Below are positions 25,679 to 32,510 of a DNA stretch of 57,193 bases, piece after piece. This DNA comes from Candidatus Krumholzibacteriia bacterium (GTDB taxonomy: Bacteria; Krumholzibacteriota; Krumholzibacteriia; JAJRXK01), in contig DATFKK010000197.1 in assembly GCA_035268685.1 (NCBI GenBank), positions 1 through 57,193 of the forward strand. The letters are read 5' to 3'. The stretch's first letter is position 1, and each line of letters begins with the position of its first letter. The position numbers and the translations under genes are program-made. The notes under the pieces were generated by a model. It was given only the letters and a program-made list of their open reading frames with translations. It did not search any database and was not told where the DNA came from.

Positions 25679-27043
25679 TCAGGCCAGGCCGAGCTTGCGC
25701 AGGTGGTGCTGCAACGTGGTGCGCGGCACCCCGAGCAGCTTGGCCGCCCGGCTCTGGTTGTGACCCGAGGCTTCCCAGGCCCGCTCCACGAGGTGATCGG
25801 TGGCCTGGTGGAGCAGGTTGCCGGCCTCGTCACCGAGGCGGAGGCGTACCTCGAAGGGATCGTCGGCGCTGCCGTTCACGCCCAGGTGCAGGTCCTGCGT
25901 CCCGAGCACACCCGACCGGCTCAACAGGGCCGCGCGCTCGAGCACGTTGCGCAGCTCCCGCACGTTGCCCGGCCAGGGATGCTCGCGCAACGAACGCTGG
26001 GCGTGTTCGTTGAGCTCGATCGAGCGCTTGTTCAGCTTCTTCTCGATCCCCAGCAGGAGACGGTGGGCCAGCGGCAGGATGTCGGCGGGACGCTCGCGGA
26101 GGGGCGGGATGGTGAGGGGGGCGACGTTCAGGCGGTAGTAGAGATCCCGTCGGAAGCTGCGCTCGGCGACACGGGCCTCGAGGTCGACGTTCGTGGCAGC
26201 GATGAAGCGCACGTCGATCGGCCGCGGTTCGACCGATCCCACCCGTTGCACCTGCCCACTCTCGAGCACCAGCAGCAGCTTGGACTGCAGATCCGGGTGC
26301 AGGTCCCCGATCTCGTCGAGCAGCAGCGTGCCCCCGTTCGCCCGCTCCACCAGACCCGTCTTGCCCCGCTGCGACGCCCCCGTGAACGCACCCTCGTCGT
26401 AGCCGAAGAGTTCGCTCTCGAGCAGCTCCGACGGGATGGCTCCACAGTTCAACGTGACCAACGGACCGTCCGAACGGTCGCTGTGATGGTGCACGTACTC
26501 GGCAATGAGCGACTTGCCCGTTCCCGTCTCGCCCCGGAGCAGGATCGTGACGTCGGTCGACGCGTACTCGCGGGCTGCCCGCAGGACCTCCTGCATGGCC
26601 GCACTCTCGGCCACTACGCCCTGGACCCGGGCTCGGCCCTCGGACCCGAGCGCCTCGACCTCGCGCCGCAGGCGCACCTGTTCGAGTGCACGCTCCACGA
26701 CCATGCGCATGAGCTCGGGATCGCAGCCCTTCTCGAGGAAGTCGAAGGCACCGCCACGCATGGCCTCGACGGCCAGCTGGATGTTGCCGTGGGCGGTCAA
26801 CATGACCACCGCGGCCTCCGGGCAGAGTTCACGCGCCTCGGCGAGGACCTCGAGCCCCGTTCCGTCGCCCAACCGGTAGTCCGCCAGGATCAGGTCGAAG
26901 TCCTCGGACCGGAGGGTCTTCCGCGCCTCGGACACCCCAGCGGCCGCTCGGATCTCCCACCCACGACGCCGCAGCGACCGCGACAGGGAGTTTCGGACGA
27001 TCCGCTCGTCATCGACGATCAGCAGTCGGAAGCCCATGGTCAT
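25679..27043 (-). CDS. NtrC-family sigma-54-dependent response regulator
   Basis: 454 residues with the three expected domains. Receiver (1-120; DDE at 11-13, Asp55 in LILADYRLGD, Thr in VMLTAHG, Lys in FLEKG where Gly replaces the usual Pro). AAA+ domain (about 143-370) with Walker A GETGTGKS (171-178), sigma-54 contact loop GAFTGA (219-224) and Walker B GTLLLDEIGDL. Fis-type helix-turn-helix at the end (NQSRAAKLLGVPRTTLQHHLRKLG). It should activate sigma-54 promoters when phosphorylated by the heme-linked kinase whose gene overlaps its start by 35 bases. Start is ATG 27043 or the ATG six bases on; neither has a strong ribosome site, as expected with coupled translation. Confidence 0.93.
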   Translation of the reverse strand: MTMGFRLLIVDDERIVRNSLSRSLRRRGWEIRAAAGVSEARKTLRSEDFDLILADYRLGDGTGLEVLAEARELCPEAAVVMLTAHGNIQLAVEAMRGGAFDFLEKGCDPELMRMVVERALEQVRLRREVEALGSEGRARVQGVVAESAAMQEVLRAAREYASTDVTILLRGETGTGKSLIAEYVHHHSDRSDGPLVTLNCGAIPSELLESELFGYDEGAFTGASQRGKTGLVERANGGTLLLDEIGDLHPDLQSKLLLVLESGQVQRVGSVEPRPIDVRFIAATNVDLEARVAERSFRRDLYYRLNVAPLTIPPLRERPADILPLAHRLLLGIEKKLNKRSIELNEHAQRSLREHPWPGNVRELRNVLERAALLSRSGVLGTQDLHLGVNGSADDPFEVRLRLGDEAGNLLHQATDHLVERAWEASGHNQSRAAKLLGVPRTTLQHHLRKLGLA

Positions 27044-28619
27044 CGTTCACTTGCGATGGGTGCCGGCACGGCAGACGAAGCGTGAACACACTACCCTCAC
27101 CCTTCTGACTGCGCACCTGGACCGTGCCCTGGTGCTGCTGGACCACGCGACGGACGATCGTGAGCCCCAGGCCCGTCCCGTTGCGACTGCGTGTGAAGAA
27201 GGGATCGAAGATCCGTGGCAGCAGGTCCTCACCGATCCCCTGACCGTTGTCGGCCACCTCGATCACGACCTGCTCGCCGTCGAGTTCCGCGCGCAGGTCC
27301 ACTTCGGGATCGGCGACGGTCTCGACCGCCCGGATCGCGTTCGACACGAGGTTGAGCAGGGCCTGTTCGATCCGATGACGATCGATCTCGACCGTGGGCA
27401 CGTCCCCGGACACGTCGACGCGAACGCGGACCGACTCCCGCTGCATCTGCTTGCCCGACAACAACATCACGCGGTCGAAGATCTCGTGCAGGTCGTGCTC
27501 GCCGAACTCGGGCGGATGCGGCCGGGCGAAGTCGTTGACCTCGCTGACGATCCGACCGATGCGCTGCAGGCCTTCGTCCATCTCGTCGTAGACCTCGGCC
27601 TCCTCCTCGTCGTCCACCCCACGGCGACGCAGGTAGTCCAGGTTGCTGCGGACGGCGAAGAGCGGGTTGCGGACGTCGTGGGCGATCCCGGCCGCGATCT
27701 CGCCGAGCGAGACCATCTTCTCGCTCTCGATCTGGCGCTCGGTGGTGTCGCGGATCTCCTGCTGCATGCGATCGAGAGCCCGCGACAGCCCCCCGATCTC
27801 GTCGCTGTCCCCATTCGGGATCGGGGTCTCGAAGTCCCCGCGGCCGATCCGCGCGGCAGCCGACTCCAGCGATTTCACTCGCCGCACGACCGCACCCTCG
27901 ATGAAGCGGTAGACCAGTGTGGCGATCACCGCCGAGGCGATCAGGCAGATCAGGACGCTCCACCAGAAGAAGTCCGTGCGCGCCTCGTCGACGTCGTCCA
28001 TGGGAATGGACACGCTGAGCGCTCCGCGCACGTCACCGACCTCGTAGCCCTGCTCGCCGTGACACTCCAGGCACGAGACGTCGGCCACCAGCGGCGCCAG
28101 GTAACGGTACCGGCGTCCCTCCGGCCCGTCGTCCACCCGTGCGACCTCCCGTAGCTCCCGGCCCTCGGCGCGGGCGGCGTGCACTTCCTCGAGCGCCTCC
28201 CGCTCGAAGCCGTCGGGAGCGTTCACCGGGTTGATGGGATCGAGACTGGTGATGTGGAAGTGGACGTCGAACTCTTCGTTCGGGCTCAGTTCCGCGATCT
28301 CCCGGGTGAGCATGGCGGGGTTGCGCAGGACCAGCGAGTCGCCGTCGGCGGTGATCGCCACGTCGTCGCTGAGGAACGGGTTGTCCTCGACTCCCGGCCG
28401 TTTCGGCACGTAGACGCCGCCGTGGTAGGCGACCCAACCACGGACCACGACCATCTCGTGGTAGAGGTGCCGCGAGACGTCGCGCATCCCCTCTTCGAGC
28501 AGCTCGTGGGTGCGCTGCCCGACGTGACGGAAGGCCAACAGGTTGATCGCCAGGACGATCACCGTGACCCCGACACCGATGCGCACGGACAGACTGGAAA
28601 GAGGTCCGGGCCAGTTCAT
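27009..28619 (-). CDS. Membrane histidine kinase with periplasmic heme-c (DUF3365/Tll0287-like) sensor domain
   Basis: 536 residues. Helix 1 (about 13-31), periplasmic domain (32-215), helix 2 (about 218-238), HAMP (about 240-292), HisKA with phospho-His314 in AAGIAHDVRNPLFAV, HATPase with NLVSNAIRAV, VADNGQGIGED and GTGLGLTI. The periplasmic domain ends in CLECHGEQGYEVGDVRGALSV: one CxxCH heme-c site (Cys183, Cys186, His187) followed by the 'GD.rGalSv..p' strand of Tll0287-like domains. Such sensors bind heme covalently and respond to redox state or a gas such as NO. It overlaps the NtrC-type regulator gene and is divergent from the Hao/Nap operon, the evident target. Confidence 0.9.
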   Translation of the reverse strand: MNWPGPLSSLSVRIGVGVTVIVLAINLLAFRHVGQRTHELLEEGMRDVSRHLYHEMVVVRGWVAYHGGVYVPKRPGVEDNPFLSDDVAITADGDSLVLRNPAMLTREIAELSPNEEFDVHFHITSLDPINPVNAPDGFEREALEEVHAARAEGRELREVARVDDGPEGRRYRYLAPLVADVSCLECHGEQGYEVGDVRGALSVSIPMDDVDEARTDFFWWSVLICLIASAVIATLVYRFIEGAVVRRVKSLESAAARIGRGDFETPIPNGDSDEIGGLSRALDRMQQEIRDTTERQIESEKMVSLGEIAAGIAHDVRNPLFAVRSNLDYLRRRGVDDEEEAEVYDEMDEGLQRIGRIVSEVNDFARPHPPEFGEHDLHEIFDRVMLLSGKQMQRESVRVRVDVSGDVPTVEIDRHRIEQALLNLVSNAIRAVETVADPEVDLRAELDGEQVVIEVADNGQGIGEDLLPRIFDPFFTRSRNGTGLGLTIVRRVVQQHQGTVQVRSQKGEGSVFTLRLPCRHPSQVNDDHGLPTADRR

Positions 28620-29134
28620 GGTGAAAGGGTATCAGGTGGACGAGGGCCGTCCAGGGCACGGCGAGCGCGGAAACGGGGGCGTCACAGAAGTAGGACAACA
28701 TCTGCATTGCGCGCCGCGCGGCGGAAGCGTTGACTTGTCCCCGAGGCCGACGGCGCTCCCAGCGCCGATGCACAGTCGCCCTCGCTCTTGCCGCCCGCCT
28801 TCGGCGCAACGAAGGCATCGGAGATCCGCTCATGGAGCGCCGCGTCCGCCAGGACGCGCGGTGCGCGACCCCGGTCCGCCGGATCGGTGCGCCGTCCTCC
28901 GTGCCCGACGACGAACGCGTCTCGTCCGCAGTGGATCCCCACCGCGGTTCCCGATCCGGTGTGCGCACGTCCACCATGCCCGCCCCGTGGCATGCCGTGG
29001 CGTGCCCGCCGGATCGTGGAAACCCCTTTTCGCTGATCCCGTCGTTTCCCGTCCGGAGACACCGGAGCCCGGCTCGCTCCGTGTGCGCTCGTCCGTACGA
29101 GCCGGTCCACGTTCTTCGCAGAGAGGTCCGAACC
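28620..29134. other. 515-base divergent control region between the heme-kinase and Hao genes
   Basis: No gene is supported: the frame of the Hao gene runs back to 28730 but gives a sequence with no recognisable similarity, and the signal peptide begins at 29135. The region holds a 7-bp hairpin CGGCGCT/AGCGCCG (28751-28767), a 6-bp hairpin GCTCGT/ACGAGC (29087-29102) near the Hao ribosome site, and a weak sigma-54-like GGGCACG-GCGA-GCGCG (28654-28669) on the plus strand. No FNR-like TTGAT-N4-ATCAA is seen. Confidence 0.5.
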
Positions 29135-30508
29135 ATGATCCGAGCCTGCCTGATCGCCCTGTGTGCCTTGGCCCTCCTGGCCACCGGCGCCACGGCGCAA
29201 CTCCCCGACGAAGCTTCCGTGGCCGGCAAATGCATGACCTGCCACAAGGAGAAGCATCCCGGCCTGTACCAGCAGTGGTACGAGTCGGCCCACGGCATCC
29301 ACAACGTCACGTGCATGAGCTGTCACCAGGCCAAGGAAGGCGAACCCGACGCCTACGAGCACTACGACGCAACGATCGCGACCATGGTCACGCCGAAGGA
29401 CTGCGGTCGTTGTCACGAGAAGGAAGCCGAGCAGGTCAACGACAGTTACCACGCGAAAGCCGGCCAGATCCTCGACTCGGCCGACGCCTACCTGGCCCAC
29501 GTCGGCGCGGGGCATCCCGCCGCGATCCAGGGCTGCGAGAGCTGTCACGGCGCCAAGATGGAGATCGATCCCGAGTCGCCGAACAAGCTCAGCAAGAAGA
29601 CCTGGCCCAACAGCGGCATCGGGCGCATCAACCCCGACGGATCGCTCGGAAGCTGCAACGCCTGCCACACACGGCACTCCTTCGACATCGCTCAGGCCCG
29701 CCAGCCAGAATCGTGCGGCAAGTGCCACCTCGGCCCGGATCATCCCCAGAAGGAGATCTACGAGGAGAGCAAGCACGGCAACACGTACTTCACCAACCGC
29801 GAGAAGATGAACCTGGACGCCCAGGAGTGGGTGGTCGGCGAGGACTACAACGTGGCCCCCACCTGCGCGACGTGCCACATGTCGGCCACGCGCACCCAGG
29901 CGTTCACGCACGACGTGGGCGACCGCATCGCCTGGACCAACCGTCCGGTGATCTCGAAGCACAAGGAGAACCACGTCCAGAAGCGCACGGCGATGCAGGA
30001 CGTCTGCCTGGCCTGTCACGGCGACACCTTCGCCGACGGCCACTTCTACCAGTACGACGCCTCGGTGAAGCTCTACAACGAGAAGTTCGCCCAGCCGGCC
30101 CAGGCGATCATGAACAAGATCAAGGAGAAGGACCTCCTCGAGACGCCGGCCGCCTTCTCGAACGACGTCGAGTGGGCGTTCTGGGAGCTTTGGCACCACG
30201 AAGGCCGTCGCGCCCGCCACGGCGCCTCGATGATGGGCCCCGACTACACGTGGTGGCACGGCTTCTACGACGTGCTGCACAACTTCTACTTCGACTTCCT
30301 GCCGAAGGCGCGTGAGTACGGCGATCCCGAGGTCACGGCGATGATCGACGACCTGCTCCAGAACGATCCGATGCACCAGTGGGTGATGACCGACACCGAA
30401 ACGCTGAAGCGCCGGATCAACGAGGGCACCATGCAAGAGGTCTTCGCCAACATGTTCGATGCCTACATCGAGGCGGAAGCACGCGAAGACGAAGAAGAAA
30501 ACGAGTAG
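29135..30508 (+). CDS. Octaheme cytochrome c of the hydroxylamine oxidoreductase (Hao) family
   Basis: 457 residues. ATG 29135 with AGAGAGG ahead and a signal peptide ending GATA-Q (residues 1-21). Eight CxxCH sites have Cys at 33, 60, 90, 134, 174, 194, 244 and 291. A helical C-terminal part without hemes follows, as in Hao, including PDYTWWHGFYDVLHNF (369-384). Hao enzymes oxidise hydroxylamine; epsilonproteobacterial Hao, usually encoded with a NapC-like partner, is proposed to run in reverse and reduce nitrite towards ammonium. That gene pairing is seen here, so a reductive role is the better inference. DYTWWHG is in the region where oxidative Hao carries its cross-linking Tyr; whether Tyr371 is that residue needs alignment. 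First gene of the operon. Confidence 0.82.
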   Translation: MIRACLIALCALALLATGATAQLPDEASVAGKCMTCHKEKHPGLYQQWYESAHGIHNVTCMSCHQAKEGEPDAYEHYDATIATMVTPKDCGRCHEKEAEQVNDSYHAKAGQILDSADAYLAHVGAGHPAAIQGCESCHGAKMEIDPESPNKLSKKTWPNSGIGRINPDGSLGSCNACHTRHSFDIAQARQPESCGKCHLGPDHPQKEIYEESKHGNTYFTNREKMNLDAQEWVVGEDYNVAPTCATCHMSATRTQAFTHDVGDRIAWTNRPVISKHKENHVQKRTAMQDVCLACHGDTFADGHFYQYDASVKLYNEKFAQPAQAIMNKIKEKDLLETPAAFSNDVEWAFWELWHHEGRRARHGASMMGPDYTWWHGFYDVLHNFYFDFLPKAREYGDPEVTAMIDDLLQNDPMHQWVMTDTETLKRRINEGTMQEVFANMFDAYIEAEAREDEEENE

Positions 30509-30520
30509 GGAGACTCATCC

Positions 30521-32014
30521 ATGATCCGAACGTTCTCCATGTTCCTGCGAGCGATATCGATCAGCTCGATCGGGCGTCTCGGGATCGCTCTGGTCACGGG
30601 ATCGTTCGTCACCTTCGTGCTCTTCCAGATCGCCAGCGTTTCCGGCCTGATCGCGAACGCCTACTTCGGTCTGATCCTCTACCTGGGTCTGCCGACGCTG
30701 TTCGTGCTCGGTCTGCTGCTGATCCCGGTGGCCTTCTGGAGGGTCCGCGGATCCTCGGGCAAGAGCCTGCAGGCCCTGCTCGAGGACCGGGTGGGGCCCG
30801 AACAGGTCGAAGGGGGTGCTCTCGGTGCCCCGATCACGCGCACCGTTCTGGTGCTCACCCTGGTGAACGTGATCTTCCTCGGCGTCGCGGGAATGCAAGG
30901 GCTGCACTTCATGGAGTCCCCCGAGTTCTGCGGCACCGCCTGCCACTCCGTCATGAACCCCGAGTGGACCACCTACCAGGCCTCCCCTCACGCGCGGGTG
31001 GACTGCGTGGAGTGCCACGTGGGCGAAGGCGTCGACGCCCTGATCGACTCGAAGATCCAGGGCGCGTGGCAGATGATCTCGGTGACCTTCGATCTCTACG
31101 AACGACCCATCCCCACTCCCGTGCACACCCTCCGGCCGGCGCAGGAGACCTGCGAGCACTGCCACTGGCCCGAGAAGTTCTACGGGAACAAGCTCGAGAC
31201 CTTCGTCCGCTACCAGCAGGACGAGGAGTCGACCCCGATCTACTCCACTCTCAGCATCAAGATCGACTCGCGCGGACGCGGCGACGGTGGCGTGCACTGG
31301 CACGTGGCCGAAGAGAACGAGGTCCGCTACGCGTCGGTCGAGGACCAGCGTCGCGAGATGATCTGGGTCGACGCACGTCAGCCCGACGGCTCGTGGAAGC
31401 GCTACGAGAACACCGATCTCGTGGGGGACCCCGACACCGCCGGACACGAGCGTCGTTTCGACTGCGTGGACTGCCACAACCGGGCCACGCACGTCTACGA
31501 GCAGCCGGACTTCGCGATCGACGAACGCATGCGGCTGGGCCACATCGACCCGGACCTTCCCTTCGTCAAGCGCGAGGCCCTGGCCGCCATCACCTTCGAC
31601 TACCCCGACGTGGAAGCCGCCATGGCCGGCATCGCCAATCACATGCGTGGCTACTACCGACGGTTCTACCCGGAGGTGAGCAGTGGCAACACGAACGAGA
31701 TCGACGCGGCCATCGAATCGCTGCGGTCGATCTACCGGCGCAACATCCACCCGGAGATGAACATCACGTGGGGCTCCTATCCGAGCCTTCTCGGTCACGA
31801 AGAGAGCGCGGGTTGTTTCCGTTGCCACAACCAGAAGCTGAAGGCTGCCGACGGCAGTCACATCAGCGACGACTGCACGATGTGCCACTCCATGCTCGCC
31901 AACGAGGAACCGGATCCGTTCCTCTACATCCGCGAACCGGCCGAGGGACAGCGGACGGCGGCCATGCACACCTACCTGAAGGAAGAGTTCCTGAACTCCT
32001 TCTTCGATCAATGA
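30521..32014 (+). CDS. Membrane-bound hexaheme NapC/NirT-like cytochrome c (quinol dehydrogenase)
   Basis: 497 residues. ATG 30521 after AGGGAGACTCATCC. Three N-terminal membrane helices (about 20-44, 48-72, 106-128) precede a periplasmic domain with six heme sites: one CX3CH (C137-GTA-C141-H142) and five CxxCH (Cys at 162, 211, 315, 432, 452). The block SPEFCGTACHSVMNPEWTTY then SPHARVDCVECHVG is the NapC/NrfH-like start, in which the first heme site often gets a nearby Met. It should pass electrons from menaquinol to the Hao-like protein and possibly to NapA. It is longer than NapC/NrfH (usually one helix, four hemes, about 200 residues). The insert at about 220-310 has no heme. Gene 12 bases after hao. 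Confidence 0.83.
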   Translation: MIRTFSMFLRAISISSIGRLGIALVTGSFVTFVLFQIASVSGLIANAYFGLILYLGLPTLFVLGLLLIPVAFWRVRGSSGKSLQALLEDRVGPEQVEGGALGAPITRTVLVLTLVNVIFLGVAGMQGLHFMESPEFCGTACHSVMNPEWTTYQASPHARVDCVECHVGEGVDALIDSKIQGAWQMISVTFDLYERPIPTPVHTLRPAQETCEHCHWPEKFYGNKLETFVRYQQDEESTPIYSTLSIKIDSRGRGDGGVHWHVAEENEVRYASVEDQRREMIWVDARQPDGSWKRYENTDLVGDPDTAGHERRFDCVDCHNRATHVYEQPDFAIDERMRLGHIDPDLPFVKREALAAITFDYPDVEAAMAGIANHMRGYYRRFYPEVSSGNTNEIDAAIESLRSIYRRNIHPEMNITWGSYPSLLGHEESAGCFRCHNQKLKAADGSHISDDCTMCHSMLANEEPDPFLYIREPAEGQRTAAMHTYLKEEFLNSFFDQ

Positions 32015-32079
32015 CCCGTGTCGGACTAGGGCCTCGAGTGGAGGTCCGCGAGAAACGGCACACATCGGAAGGAAGTCCC

Positions 32080-32499
32080 TTGAGATCCGCCATGTTGACC
32101 GCCTTGATCCCCCTGGTGGCCCTGGCCCTCGCCTCGTGTGCGCAGGGAACGGGTTCCGGGGTGGCGACCGTCGAAGAAACGGTCGAAGTGGCCGCGCAGG
32201 CGTCGCGGGTGGACGTACCCGCCGACCACCCGTCCCTGTCCGAGCAGGAACAATTGATCGCTTGCGCGGACTGCCACCGCGACACCACCCCCGACGTCTA
32301 CGATTCCTGGTACGCCTCGACCCACGGCATCGGCAACGTGAAGTGCTACCAGTGCCACGGGACCTACGAGGACATGAAAGTGGCACCGGCCGTGTCCAAC
32401 TGCGCTACCTGCCACGCGGACATGATCACGAAACAGGCCGACGCTCCCGCGTGTTGGACCTGCCACCCCGCCCACACGTTCGATCCGCACGCGGAGTAG
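32080..32499 (+). CDS. Tetraheme cytochrome c lipoprotein, paralogous to the Hao N-terminus
   Basis: 139 residues from a TTG start (32080) with GGAAGGAAG at ideal distance; the in-frame ATG at 32092 is too far from it. The lipobox LALASC puts the lipidated Cys at 20. Four CxxCH sites have Cys at 62, 89, 108 and 125. Residues 62-93 align without gaps to Hao residues 33-64: PDVYDSWYASTHGIGNV against PGLYQQWYESAHGIHNV, with identical heme spacing. It is probably an electron shuttle anchored to a membrane facing the periplasm, between the NapC-like cytochrome and NapA or Hao. No napB is seen, so it may stand in for diheme NapB. The gene is 65 bases after the NapC-like stop and 11 before napA. Confidence 0.82.
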   Translation: MRSAMLTALIPLVALALASCAQGTGSGVATVEETVEVAAQASRVDVPADHPSLSEQEQLIACADCHRDTTPDVYDSWYASTHGIGNVKCYQCHGTYEDMKVAPAVSNCATCHADMITKQADAPACWTCHPAHTFDPHAE

Positions 32500-32510
32500 G
32501 AGGCGAAGAC

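Noticed and set aside
28654-28669. Sigma-54-like element GGGCACG-GCGA-GCGCG ahead of hao
   Set aside because: Spacing fits, but the -12 box is poor and it lies about 465 bases from the Hao ATG. Such GC-rich matches are expected by chance, so it is mentioned only as weak.
28730-29134. In-frame upstream extension of the Hao gene
   Set aside because: The extension lacks a signal peptide, would bury the real one and has atypical composition; ATG 29135 has a ribosome site and a good signal peptide.
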